Shown here in pieces: positions 34,861-43,152 of a stretch of 64,000 bases of DNA. The notes below the pieces were generated by a model. The model saw nothing but the letters and a program-made list of their open reading frames with translations. It did not search any database and was not told where the DNA came from. A program made the translations under genes and the position numbers. This stretch comes from Rhodococcus oxybenzonivorans (GTDB lineage: Bacteria; Actinomycetota; Actinomycetes; Mycobacteriales; Mycobacteriaceae), in the NCBI RefSeq assembly GCF_003130705.1, contig NZ_CP021354.1, forward strand, positions 124,001-188,000. The letters are read 5' to 3'. Position 1 is the stretch's first letter, and each line of letters starts with the position of its first letter.

Positions 34861-36011
34861 ACTCGGCGCGTACCGGGTTCGGGGCGGTGGCGGCTCTCGT
34901 CGTGCTCACCGGCGCTGCGTGCTCGACCGAGCCCTCCGAGACGACGACGGACCCGGATGTGCTCCGGGCGGGCCAATTGCTCACGTCCAGTGCGGTGACC
35001 GATGCTCCGGCCTTGCCGAGGGCCGCCCGCAACGAGCTGATCACCTACACCTCGCAGGACGTGAACGGTGATCCCGTGGTGGTGTCGGGCACCGTCGCAT
35101 TGCCGCGCACACCGGCACCCGAGGGCGGGTACCCGGTGATCAGCTGGGCGCACGGCACCACCGGTGTGGCCGACGCCTGCGCGCCGTCGGCGGACTTCCC
35201 GGGCGGCCCCACCCACGCTTATCTGACCGAGGTCGACGCCTCCCTCGACGACTGGGTCGAGCAGGGTTTCGTCGTGGTCCGCACCGACTACCACGGGCTG
35301 GGTACGCCGGGTATTCATCCGTATGTCAACGGTGACACCGAGGTCAACGCCGTCGTCGACATCGTGCGGGCCGCGCGTGAGTTGGATCCGTCGGTCGGCT
35401 CGCAGTGGTTCGTGGTCGGGCACAGTCAGGGTGGGCAGGCGGCGCTGTTCACTGCCGCCCAGGCCGGGGAGCGGGCACCGGAACTCGAGCTGAAGGGTGC
35501 GGTGGCGATCGCGCCGGGCAGCGGCCTCGACCAGACACCTCAGTACTTCCGGTCCGGTGTGCCCGGTATCGAAGCGGCGGAGGCGTTCCTACCGCTGATT
35601 CTTCTCGGGGCGCAGGCTGCGGACCCATCCATCGACCCGTCGGCATTGCTGACCGAGCAGGCCCAGCCCCTGCTCGCCGCCGCGCGGACCGGCTGCCTCG
35701 ACGACATTCGCAAGGTGCCACCGGTACCCGCCGGGCAGGTTTTCCGTCCGGACGCCGATCTGGGGCCGCTCACGGAGTTCCTGACGCGTCAGGAGCCCTC
35801 GCAGGTGGACGTCCGGGTTCCGACGCTGGTCACGCAGAGCTCCGGTGACAGGGTGGTGGCCAAGCCGTCGACAGATCTGATGGTGAAGACGTTGCGGGAC
35901 AGGGGGAATGAACTCGAGTACGTGACTTACGAGGGTGCGGACCACCGGGCAACCATCGGGGCTTCGCAGGCCGACGCACAGGATTTCGTCAACGGCATCC
36001 TGGACCGCTGA
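34857..36011 (+). CDS. Secreted lipoprotein lipase/esterase
   Basis: A 384-residue protein with a lipoprotein signal peptide: basic MNSARTG, hydrophobic core and lipobox LTGAAC, giving lipidated Cys at about residue 22. The body is a secretory-lipase-type alpha/beta hydrolase (LIP family): ISWAHGTTGVADACAPS, nucleophile elbow VVGHSQGGQAALF with Ser near 187, PTLVTQSSGDRVVAKPST (acid) and GADHRATIG (His). Anchored outside the cell, it may release steroids from esters (inference from position at the end of the hsa operon). ATGA overlap with hsaC implies coupling. Its 3' end is duplicated at 55231-55426. Confidence 0.85.
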   Translation: MNSARTGFGAVAALVVLTGAACSTEPSETTTDPDVLRAGQLLTSSAVTDAPALPRAARNELITYTSQDVNGDPVVVSGTVALPRTPAPEGGYPVISWAHGTTGVADACAPSADFPGGPTHAYLTEVDASLDDWVEQGFVVVRTDYHGLGTPGIHPYVNGDTEVNAVVDIVRAARELDPSVGSQWFVVGHSQGGQAALFTAAQAGERAPELELKGAVAIAPGSGLDQTPQYFRSGVPGIEAAEAFLPLILLGAQAADPSIDPSALLTEQAQPLLAAARTGCLDDIRKVPPVPAGQVFRPDADLGPLTEFLTRQEPSQVDVRVPTLVTQSSGDRVVAKPSTDLMVKTLRDRGNELEYVTYEGADHRATIGASQADAQDFVNGILDR

Positions 36012-36123
36012 GATGCCGGGTCTTGACACCACGACCGTCACGGAAGTGTTGACAACCGGCTGGTGATGGCCTGGGGGTAGACGGGTGACTACCGACGACC
36101 CTGCCCCCGACGACCGCGACGCG
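35816..36123 (+). repeat. Direct repeat, left copy (lipase end plus start of PEP-enzyme gene)
   Basis: About 308 bp matching 55231-55537 with roughly 14 substitutions and 3 single-base indels (about 95% identity by eye). It contains the last 65 codons of the lipase gene, the intergenic 73 bp, and the GTG start plus first 13 codons of the gene found at 55499. After 36123 the copy ends: codons following DDPAPDDRDA no longer match, so a truncated start of the PEP-utilising gene is left here. Confidence 0.93.
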
Positions 36124-36442
36124 CACGAAACCAGTGTCATGCCGTTGGGCGCTGGTTTCTGTAGGTTTTCGCGATCGGGAATGGGAGCCCCCGTTGCTTC
36201 CGATCTGCCTGCGCTACCGGCTGCGGTTGCAGACTCGATCTCCCGGTTGCGGGCAGTTGCCCTTCTCCGACACCACCTGGTTCGGCACCCATTGCCCGCC
36301 CAGCTGGTCGGGAGTTGCCGTGCAGTCACGGTTGATTTGGGGTCTATGGGTGTGCCGATGCGGGCGGTTGCAGTGGGCGCCATACGTTGCGGGCGCCAGG
36401 CGGCCAGTTCGCCACAATGCTGCTGCGTCGGCTTTCACGCTG
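36124..36442. other. Gap following the left direct repeat, no recognisable gene
   Basis: The frame continuing from the truncated PEP-enzyme start (GTG 36085) stays open to 36594 but its residues have no resemblance to the gene at 55499 or any family I know. This is the junction between the steroid operon and the inserted DNA. Confidence 0.45.
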
Positions 36443-36670
36443 TCATCGCGGTTCTTGAAACGACGTTAACTTCGCGAGGCAGTGTTCCCGAAGTTGCTGT
36501 CTCATGGTCAGGTCGAGGTCGGAGGCGAGTCGCTTTTCCACCATCCACAGCACGCGTTGGTAGAAAACTCTGGGGGGAATTCCGAACTCAGTGAAGATGT
36601 AATCGTCACCGCCACCATAGCCGCTCCACCGTAGGGCGAAGCCCAACAACGCATGGTCGTAGGTATCCAT
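36443..36670 (-). CDS. Small DUF3263-like protein
   Basis: From ATG 36670 a 75-residue protein: MDTYDHALLGFALRWSGYGG, FTEFGIPPRVFYQRVLWMVE, then a helical tail. It matches the pattern of the protein at 464-769 (LIEFAIRW/FGMTTRRFIERLW), with F-x-RW followed by an FGI-PxxFYQ segment, as in the DUF3263 family. The same frame stays open upstream into transposase debris (to 36988), so the native start could have been lost. Function unknown. Confidence 0.55.
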   Translation of the reverse strand: MDTYDHALLGFALRWSGYGGGDDYIFTEFGIPPRVFYQRVLWMVEKRLASDLDLTMRQQLREHCLAKLTSFQEPR

Positions 36671-36799
36671 TCGGTTCTCCGTGGTGTCGATCTCGGTCGG
36701 CGTTAACGAGAATGAGGGCGACCGTGACTTAGCCTGCTGGTCGGCGCGACCGATGTGTTGCGTCGTCCCTCGGGGAGGCGAATTAGTCAACGTCTTGTT

Positions 36800-36988
36800 C
36801 GTGGCCTTGTTCACCTTTTCCCAGGTCCGCAGCGTCTCGCCGCTGATGCCGAGGTCCGAGGCCACGGCCCCGTAGATACGAGTGCCGCCTGCACGATACA
36901 AAGCGACCGCGTCCCCGGCGGAACTCCTACGGACCATTGTCGGGGTGTCCACTCCCAGGGGGAGTAGAACCAGGCGGGGTGTTCGCAT
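36800..36988 (-). pseudogene. Transposase OrfA-like N-terminal fragment
   Basis: Upstream of and in frame with the DUF3263-like gene: AGDAVALYRAGGTRIYGAVA followed by SDLGISGETLRTWEKVNKAT, the helix-turn-helix block of IS3-type OrfA proteins. The zipper and all downstream parts are missing. It forms an artificial in-frame fusion with the next gene. Confidence 0.7.
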
Positions 36989-37000
36989 GGGACGTTAGTC

Positions 37001-37606
37001 TCAGTACACGGTTCCCACTATCTCCGGCAGGCCCTGGTTGATGGCGGCGTTGGCGGGAGGGAGTTCTTTTGCTACAGCCTCAGTAGTGCCCCGACTTTTG
37101 CCTCGCCGACGGAACGTACTTTGTGGACTACTCCACGCGGGCACCGGCATGGCACTCGACCCCACCGTTGACTGCAGGTTCGGGGCACGCAGTGCAGAGA
37201 TGGGCAGGCCCCGAATCCGGTATGTGGCCAGTCCCGTACGCAATAATCGTGGCCTCACCGCTCGGCTCATATGACCCGACGGGGTTGCGGCCTGAGCTAG
37301 TGCCACCGAATACCACGACGACTTCGACCGTGCCGCCACCCGATGGTTCGCCACCCCACAAATGGACCGCGTCGCGGCCCATTTGTCGAGTCAAGCCTAT
37401 GAGGCGCCAGCAAGCGGAAGAACACCATGAAGCCGAGGTAATCGATTGCCGCACTGAGGATCGTCCAAGAGGACCGGTGCGAAGCGGCGCCGGGTGGCTC
37501 GAGTGCTCAACCGCCAGCCGAGCAGGGCATCGCCGGGCAAGTCGATGAGGGAGAAGCGCGCCAGGCGCGACTTGACTGGTACGCCCAGCCATCTACCGTC
37601 GTTCGG
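37001..37606. other. 600-bp stretch without a recognisable gene
   Basis: Minus-strand frames here (37001-37354 and 37128-37592) are open but resemble no family I know; one has an ordinary-looking C-terminal segment and may be the debris of a real gene. An inverted repeat CAAATGG/CCATTTG (37359-37385) is the only clear structure. Confidence 0.35.
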
Positions 37607-38641
37607 TTAGTCGGTGATCACCTTGACCACGACCTTCCCTTTGTTCTCGCCGGCGAGACTGCGGTTGAGGGTATGTCTCGCATGCTCCAGACCGTCGACC
37701 ACGGTCTCCGCGGAGCGCAGCGTGCCGGCACTGAGAGCCAGCGACAGCTGTCCAATGATCTCTGCGTACCGATCCACGTGATCGAAAACGATGAACCCTC
37801 GCAAAGTTGCCCGCTGCATAAGCAGCTGACTGACATTACGTAGGCCGCGTTGGGCGTTATCTCCATTATAGTCGTTGTACTCGGAAACCAGCCCGCAGAG
37901 CGTGATTCGCGCCCCGATGTTCAGTCGGCCGAAAACGTGGTCCATGATCTCGCCGCCAACATTTTCGAAGTCCACGTCGATACCTTCAGGTGTGGCGTCG
38001 TCGAGTTGCTTCTGCCAGTCACCAGCATGTCGGTCAATACAAGCGTCGAACCCCAACTCCTCCACCAGGTATCGACATTTCTCGGCGCCACCTGCGATAC
38101 CGACCACTCGGGCACCCCGACGCTTTGCGAGCTGACCTGCAATAGAGCCCACTGCTCCGGCCGCGGCGGATACGAAGAAAGTCTCTCCCGGTCGAGGATC
38201 ACCGAACTCAACGCCGAGGTACGCCGATATTCCGGTGTGGCCCATGACTCCGACGAACGCGGGGAGGGGGGCCGGTAGCGGATCGGGTAGGACTGTGAAT
38301 GACATGTCCTCAGTCGCTGCATCAGCGACGCAATAGTCCTGCCAGCCCGTCAATCCCACAACAAACGAGCCGACAGGAAGATCGTCACGTCGGCTGGCGA
38401 CGACCCGTCCCACACCGGCCCCGCGCATGACGGCGTTCAATTCGACCGGGGGGATATAGGAACGCATCGCACTCATCCACACACGATTTGTGGGGTCGAC
38501 CGACAAGTAGTGCGTTCGGATCAGCGCTTGCCCATCAAGGATATCGGCAACCGGCTCTTCCAACCATTCTAAATTTTCGGCAGTTACTTCCCCCTCCGGA
38601 CGACTCCGCAATCGGTAGAGCCGGTTGGTCAAAGTACTCAT
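37607..38641 (-). CDS. NADPH-dependent MDR-family oxidoreductase (alkenal reductase-like)
   Basis: A 344-residue paralogue of the enzyme at 14222: LIRTHYLSVDPTNRVWMS, GVMGHTGISAYLGVEFG, cofactor motif SAAAGAVGSIAGQLAKRRGA, VGIAGGAEKC and C-terminal GENKGKVVVKV. Reduction of conjugated C=C bonds is the family activity. ATG 38641 follows AAGGAGATGTG. It is read from the minus-strand promoter at 38751-38789, one of four promoters with the shared dyad, so it belongs to the island regulon. Confidence 0.87.
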   Translation of the reverse strand: MSTLTNRLYRLRSRPEGEVTAENLEWLEEPVADILDGQALIRTHYLSVDPTNRVWMSAMRSYIPPVELNAVMRGAGVGRVVASRRDDLPVGSFVVGLTGWQDYCVADAATEDMSFTVLPDPLPAPLPAFVGVMGHTGISAYLGVEFGDPRPGETFFVSAAAGAVGSIAGQLAKRRGARVVGIAGGAEKCRYLVEELGFDACIDRHAGDWQKQLDDATPEGIDVDFENVGGEIMDHVFGRLNIGARITLCGLVSEYNDYNGDNAQRGLRNVSQLLMQRATLRGFIVFDHVDRYAEIIGQLSLALSAGTLRSAETVVDGLEHARHTLNRSLAGENKGKVVVKVITD

Positions 38642-38750
38642 CACATCTCCTTAAGGGGCGCATAAATGCCAAAGCGGAATGCCTCTCGAGCCCGCCGGAA
38701 TGCGGCTTCGCGGGCACTCTGTCCCGTCGCTCATTGGGCCGACCACCCTG

Positions 38751-38789
38751 AGATTAGACTCACAGTTGATCATAGTCAACACTCTGTCC
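38751..38789 (-). promoter_or_regulatory. Promoter with overlapping operator for the MDR gene
   Basis: On the minus strand TTGACT (38774-38779), 17-bp spacer, TAATCT (38751-38756). The dyad GACAGAGTGTTG overlaps the -35 box (the 15-mer GGACAGAGTGTTGAC is 38775-38789). Spacer end and -10 (ACTGTGAGTC-TAATCTCA) are identical to the cupin promoter at 42444-42482. Leader about 105 nt. Confidence 0.75.
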
Positions 38790-38821
38790 ACAGTGCGGTG
38801 GAGGGTCGGCCGAATAGCGTT

Positions 38822-38860
38822 CGACACACTGTTGACTATCACCGACAGGACGGGCATTCT
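38822..38860 (+). promoter_or_regulatory. Promoter with overlapping operator for the SnoaL-DUF3237 pair
   Basis: CGACACACTGTTGAC (38822-38836) contains the dyad CGACA-CAC-TGTTG... in the form shared with three other sites, with -35 TTGACT (38832-38837), 17-bp spacer and weak -10 CATTCT (38855-38860). It lies about 58 bp before the GTG at 38918. Confidence 0.65.
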
Positions 38861-38917
38861 TTGAGGCTACGGCGGCTGGCACATCAGTCGTCGCCAGAGC
38901 CCACCAAGGAGGCGACT

Positions 38918-39400
38918 GTGAGTACACAAGCGGAGAATCGCAAGGTAGTGAATGGTTTTTGGGGCGACCTCGATAGCGGGCCGCCGACCGGGAAAGAGCT
39001 GGAGGCTTGGAAAGACTGGTTCGCGGAAGATGCTGTTTGGGAGATGCCGTTCGCCCCTGAGCCGCTCGCGAAGTCGGTCCCCGGCCGCCAACTCATCGGC
39101 CACTTCATCGACTGGTTCTTCAAGTCCGTGCCCGACCTGAAGATCGACTCGCTGGTGGTGCACGACACGACAGATCCCGAGCTGTTTGTGCTCGAGCTAC
39201 ACGGAGAGGCGACCGTGAGGCAGAACGGAAACGTGTACGCGAACACGTACTGCACACACATGCGAATCAGAGGCGGCAAGGTGGTCTTGATTCGCGAATA
39301 CTTCGATCCAAATATCGTCGAACAAGCCTTCGGCGTCGAAGTCATTGCGGAGGGTATGTCCCATGTGATGGCAGCCGCAGGCCTGGAGGTAAGCAAGTGA
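38918..39400 (+). CDS. SnoaL-like (NTF2-fold) protein
   Basis: A 160-residue protein from GTG 38918, preceded by a perfect AAGGAGG at 38907-38913. The NTF2-like alpha+beta fold is indicated by WKDWFAEDAVWEMPFAPEP, GRQLIGHFIDWFFKSVPDLK and YCTHMRIRGGKVVLIREYFD. Members include hydratases, isomerases and small-molecule binding proteins; the conserved acidic residues of the pocket cannot be assigned confidently. The downstream DUF3237 gene overlaps its stop (GTGA), so the two work together. Confidence 0.82.
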   Translation: MSTQAENRKVVNGFWGDLDSGPPTGKELEAWKDWFAEDAVWEMPFAPEPLAKSVPGRQLIGHFIDWFFKSVPDLKIDSLVVHDTTDPELFVLELHGEATVRQNGNVYANTYCTHMRIRGGKVVLIREYFDPNIVEQAFGVEVIAEGMSHVMAAAGLEVSK

Positions 39401-39858
39401 AGCTCATCCCGGAATTTTCGTACACCGCAGAACTCGCTGCGCCGCAGGTCGTCGGTCCTGGGCCGTACGGCGTGCGGCAGGTCCTCCCCGTTACCGGCGG
39501 CACTGTAACGGGTGATCGACTGAGCGGTACAGCAGCCATCGGCGGCGGTGACTGGCTCCTGGCTGGAGATGACGGATTCGGACGGCTGGATGTGCGCGCA
39601 CAGTTCAATACCGACGACGGTGCCGTCATCTACATGAGCTACCAGGGCCTGGTTGAGGTGACCGAAGCCGCTGCAGCCGCCTTGACCGGCGGGGACTCGA
39701 GCACGAACTTCGGCGACCACTACTTTGTCACTACTCCGCGCCTCGAGTGCGGGGACGATAGGTACGGCTGGGTCAACCAGACTATCTTCGTGGGGCAAGG
39801 GCGAATTACACCCGGACCCGTCATCGAGTTTCAGGTCTTTCGCGTAGGCCTGCAGTAG
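39397..39858 (+). CDS. DUF3237 family protein
   Basis: A 153-residue beta-barrel protein: LIPEFSYTAELAAPQVVGPG, GTVTGDRLSGTAAIGGGDWL, DVRAQFNTDDGAVIYMSYQG, WVNQTIFVGQGRI. DUF3237 (UPF0311) proteins have no established activity but recur in catabolic clusters with SnoaL-like proteins and dehydrogenases, as here. GTG overlaps the preceding stop. A strong hairpin follows. Confidence 0.83.
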   Translation: MKLIPEFSYTAELAAPQVVGPGPYGVRQVLPVTGGTVTGDRLSGTAAIGGGDWLLAGDDGFGRLDVRAQFNTDDGAVIYMSYQGLVEVTEAAAAALTGGDSSTNFGDHYFVTTPRLECGDDRYGWVNQTIFVGQGRITPGPVIEFQVFRVGLQ

Positions 39859-39877
39859 GAGGAACCGGGACTGCAGC

Positions 39878-39921
39878 CGGCGGGCCGCACATCACATGTA
39901 AGTGTGAGGTGCGGCCCGCCG
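39878..39921 (+). terminator. Strong hairpin ending the SnoaL-DUF3237 operon
   Basis: CGGCGGGCCGCACATCACA (39878-39896) pairs with TGTGAGGTGCGGCCCGCCG (39903-39921) with one mismatch, a 19-bp stem with a 6-nt loop, 19 bp after the stop at 39858. Confidence 0.85.
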
Positions 39922-40034
39922 CTCTCGGGCGAAGTTGGAAAGCGTGGCATTGACCGCCAAGTAAGCCACGCCGCCTCTTAGCGAAACCGAGCCGCTGTGA
40001 TGGGTGATGACGGCGTAGCTAGTTGTTGCGGGTC

Positions 40035-40880
40035 ATGACGTTGTATTGGACGTCGACGGACTTGACTTGGCAGAAGCTGGCCAAGGAACTTGCGTCCGCC
40101 GATGTCTGTCTCGGCGTGTTCTCGCCGGTGCTCGGGAAGGGGGGCGCTGTACGAGCGTTCCGGCCATCTGAGCAAATTCAGTCAGGACATGTTCCCCGCC
40201 ATGCGCATGGACGGCGACGAGCTGATGCTGCGGCCAGCGAACTGTCCTCATCACGCGTTGATCTATGCATCGACTCAACACTCATATCGTGAACTGCCCC
40301 TTGGATTCAACGAGCTCGCCTCCATGTTCCGAGCCGACGTTCCGGTGTTGTATCTGGTTTGAGTCGCGTCCGGCAGATCAACCTCGACCACACTCACGTC
40401 TTCTGCAGACCGGACCGGGTCCTCCACTAAGCTGAACTTGGGCTGCGGGCAGCACTGCGTGCTCAGGAACTCTTGGGGCTTCCCGTCGATTAAGTCCGAC
40501 TGTCGACGAGAGACAACTCCTCGACATGGCTCGGCACCGAGGCCCAGAGGGAGCATGCCCAGGAGAACCTTCGCACCGCCGGGCAGTCTGTCCTTGACGA
40601 GCATGGACTGAAATTGGCCGAAGCCCCGGGTGAGGCTGCGTTTTACGCCCAAACTCGATCTACAGGTTCAGGACGAACGCGGCCGTGAGGAAACCACTGC
40701 CACCGTGCAACTCGACTTCAATCAGCCCCAACGATTCGGTCTCACCTATGTCGGCGCAGACGGCGGCGAACACCGCCCCGTCATGATCCACCGAGGAACG
40801 GTTGGGTCGATGGAGCGCGTCACTGCAGCACTGCTCGAACGGTATGCAGGCCGCCTCCCGTTCTGGACATTCTCGAGCTG
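40035..40880 (+). pseudogene. thrS: Degenerate threonyl-tRNA synthetase
   Basis: Scattered over several frames are segments of the class II catalytic core: ALYERSGHLSKFSQDMFPAM, RMDGDELMLRPANCPHHALI, SYRELPLGFNELASMFRA, then [108 protein letters not shown]. This order matches ThrRS. At least two in-frame stops and several indels are present, and both the N-terminal domains and the anticodon-binding domain are missing. An extra, decayed copy in an accessory region is unexpected. Confidence 0.85.
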
Positions 40881-40949
40881 ATGGATGACGCCTACCTCAA
40901 CCGCCGAACAGTCCTCGACTGGTCGATCTGAAGGGGCACACAGTCGCTC

Positions 40950-41259
40950 GGCGGTACCGGGCGTTCGATCGCGAGACGGCAGCCCAGCCACCTCTGCGTC
41001 AAAGCTGACGCCGACTCGTCGAAAGCTGCCGCACGCACCCAATCACCCACGTCGCTACCGAAATGGGCATCTCCCGTACCCGTCACCAGTTCATCCGGCC
41101 CTACACCCACAACACAATGGCAAGGTCGAGCGCTACAACCGGATTCTCCCCGAGGGGTTCCTCCACTCCCGCGACTGGATCAGCGAAACCCAACGACCAG
41201 AGGCCGTCGTCGTATGGAACGTCCGCTATAACTACCGTCGACCCCACGCTTCAGATCAC
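40950..41259 (+). pseudogene. IS481-family transposase with internal deletion
   Basis: N-terminal residues RRLVESCRTHPITHVATEMG (IS481 HTH region) run, after a deletion of the central part and a frame change, into the C-terminus: PALHPQHNGKVERYNRILPE, ISETQRPEAVVVWNVRYNYR, RPHASDHLAQQPRQP. The catalytic aspartates are lost and only the final E region remains. It abuts the stop codon of the hydrolase at 41260. Confidence 0.8.
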
Positions 41260-42198
41260 CTAGCGCAGCAACCTAGACAACCCTTCCGCGAAGCCAGTAA
41301 TAGCACGCTTTCCCTCATCCACCACGCCGGCTAGTAGAAAGAAGCTGTGAGGCATGCCCGCATACTCGCGCTGGACGACTGCAACGCCCGAAGCCTGCAA
41401 TTTAGATGCATATCGACTGGCATCATCTGAGACTGGGTCAATCTCTGCGTTGACGATGAGCGCAGGCGGGGCGTTGTTCAGATTCGTACTGAACAACGGC
41501 GAGACTTCCGGCGACTCCCGAAGCCCCACGTCGGGCACGTACTGATCGATACACCATTCGAGTGCGGCACGCGAAAGAAGAGGCGCCGACCCGTATCGGT
41601 TCACAGAGTCACTACTCGAGGTCAGATCCAGCACTGGGCACAGAAGCCCCTGCGCCTTGACCGATGCACCGTAAGTACGTGCACTGAGAATCGCTGCGGT
41701 CGCCGCAGCGAGCATCCCCCCAGAGGAGTCTCCAGCAACGGCCAGCGCCTCGCCATCAATTCTCAGCTCGTCAGAACGATCGGCTACCCAGCAAAAAGAT
41801 TCGATCGCATCTGCGTGAGCGCTTGGATAGGTGTTTTCGGGCGCAAGGCGATACGCCACCGAGATCACGCGGAGAGCGCCCTGGACGCTCAACTCGCGAC
41901 ACAGTCGGTCATGAGACTCGAGGCCGCCCCTGACGAAACCGCCACCGTGGAAGTACACGACACCCGGCATTGCTGTGGTTGCGCCTTTCGGAGAGTAACT
42001 CCGGGCCTTCACTACCCTTCCGCGGAGGGGAATCTCTAAGTCCCTCACATCGCAATGTGGATTGAGATCACCCGCCAAGCCGATCAACTTTTCGCCGACC
42101 GCCCTGTAAGCGGCGATGGATACTTCCCACGGCTGCGCCGGCGGGTTCGTTGACAGGGATGCCAGCAACTCGAGTACCTGAGGGTGCAGATTACTCAT
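41260..42198 (-). CDS. HSL-family alpha/beta hydrolase (esterase)
   Basis: A 312-residue hormone-sensitive-lipase-type esterase. Oxyanion motif VVYFHGGGFVRGG (about 78-90), nucleophile elbow VAGDSSGGMLAAAT with Ser near 152, acid residue in NAEIDPVSDD (about 250) and catalytic His in GMPHSFFLLAG (about 280). ATG 42198 (MSNLHPQVLELL) is preferred over the longer frame to 42327, because the divergent promoter region lies within that extension. It hydrolyses esters or lactones. Its 3' end borders IS481 debris. Confidence 0.87.
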   Translation of the reverse strand: MSNLHPQVLELLASLSTNPPAQPWEVSIAAYRAVGEKLIGLAGDLNPHCDVRDLEIPLRGRVVKARSYSPKGATTAMPGVVYFHGGGFVRGGLESHDRLCRELSVQGALRVISVAYRLAPENTYPSAHADAIESFCWVADRSDELRIDGEALAVAGDSSGGMLAAATAAILSARTYGASVKAQGLLCPVLDLTSSSDSVNRYGSAPLLSRAALEWCIDQYVPDVGLRESPEVSPLFSTNLNNAPPALIVNAEIDPVSDDASRYASKLQASGVAVVQREYAGMPHSFFLLAGVVDEGKRAITGFAEGLSRLLR

Positions 42199-42326
42199 GA
42201 ATGTCCTGCATAGATGTTCGTCGCGGCACCTACGCGCTCTCGTAGCGAACTCACCAGTCGTCTCCTCCACAGCCGCTGTCAGATGCGTACGACCCTCGAC
42301 TAGTCGGGGCACACGCCGGTGTGTCA

Positions 42327-42365
42327 ACTCTGCACTTAGCGTTGGCGTTCGTCAACATAGTGTCG
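42327..42365 (-). promoter_or_regulatory. Promoter with overlapping operator for the HSL hydrolase
   Basis: Minus-strand CGACACTATGTTGAC (42351-42365) holds the dyad CGACA-CTA-TGTTG merged with -35 TTGACG (42350-42355). A 17-bp spacer leads to a poor -10 CAGAGT (42327-42332), suggesting that it needs an activator or that the true -10 is offset. Confidence 0.55.
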
Positions 42366-42443
42366 AGTAATGCGCACCGGCGGTCTTCCCAGCACTGGCC
42401 CGCCCCGCTATCGCCAGCTCTGAGCTGCCGGTTTTCGATTAAC

Positions 42444-42482
42444 CGACATAGTGTTGACTCTTCTCGACTGTGAGTCTAATCT
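42444..42482 (+). promoter_or_regulatory. Promoter with overlapping operator for the cupin-dehydrogenase operon
   Basis: CGACATAGTGTTGAC (42444-42458) contains the dyad CGACA-TAG-TGTTG; TTGACT (42454-42459), 17-bp spacer, TAATCT (42477-42482), about 60 bp before the cupin ATG. The spacer-end and -10 sequence is identical to that at 38751-38789. Confidence 0.75.
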
Positions 42483-42541
42483 CAAAAATGTCCGAGCCGT
42501 GACGTCACTCATCACCACGGCAAGCAACGAAAGGGACCCTC

Positions 42542-43105
42542 ATGGTCACGAAGTCCGATGTCGACCAGATTCAACCCACGACAAACCGAGACGGCGAGAG
42601 CTACGTCTCCCACCGCAGCGATGTGCATTTCAACATGACCGGCGACTTCATGACCGGTGTGGATTTCTGGATTCATGCGACCGGTGAAACCACCAATGGT
42701 CAGCTGATCATCATCGAGACCAACTGGGTCCGCGGAACCGAGCCGGTCTGGCACATCCATCACCGCGAAGAGGAAGGCTTCTTCGTGATGGACGGTGAAA
42801 TCAAGATCCACACCGAAGCCGGGTCCTACAATGCAGGAGCAGGTCAATTCGTGTGGGGGCGTAAGGATCAGCGGCATACCTACGAGGTAGTCGGAGAAGA
42901 GGCGAGGATTCTTGTGATCTTCGTTCCGGGTCCCGAGAGCAGCGGATTCGAACCTGGCGGCGGCATCGACAAGTACTTCTACGAAGCGCGCGATCGCGAA
43001 TTGCGCACTCCGGAACAGCTAGCCGCAGAGGTTGAGAATCTCAAGACGAACTATGGCTTGGAGATGTTCCCAGAGTTGCCGCACCCCCGGGACGCCAAAG
43101 CTTAA
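42542..43105 (+). CDS. Cupin-domain protein
   Basis: A 187-residue single-cupin protein. Cupin motif 1 reads EPVWHIHHREEEGFFVMDGE with two histidines and a glutamate placed as metal ligands (about 62-75); motif 2 with GAGQFVWGRKDQRHTYEVVG supplies the last histidine (about 110-115). Such proteins act as dioxygenases, isomerases or sugar/steroid-like binders; no substrate can be named. Preceded by CGAAAGGGACC. First gene of a run cupin-MMSDH-VOC-SDR under the shared promoter. Confidence 0.82.
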   Translation: MVTKSDVDQIQPTTNRDGESYVSHRSDVHFNMTGDFMTGVDFWIHATGETTNGQLIIIETNWVRGTEPVWHIHHREEEGFFVMDGEIKIHTEAGSYNAGAGQFVWGRKDQRHTYEVVGEEARILVIFVPGPESSGFEPGGGIDKYFYEARDRELRTPEQLAAEVENLKTNYGLEMFPELPHPRDAKA

Positions 43106-43152
43106 GCGGCCACAAAGCAATCAACTCGCCTCTTCGTGACTATGGAGTTTCT

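Noticed and set aside
37128-37592. 154-residue minus-strand ORF as a possible new gene
   Set aside because: No start signal, overlapping alternative frames of equal quality, and no motif; treated as unassigned debris.
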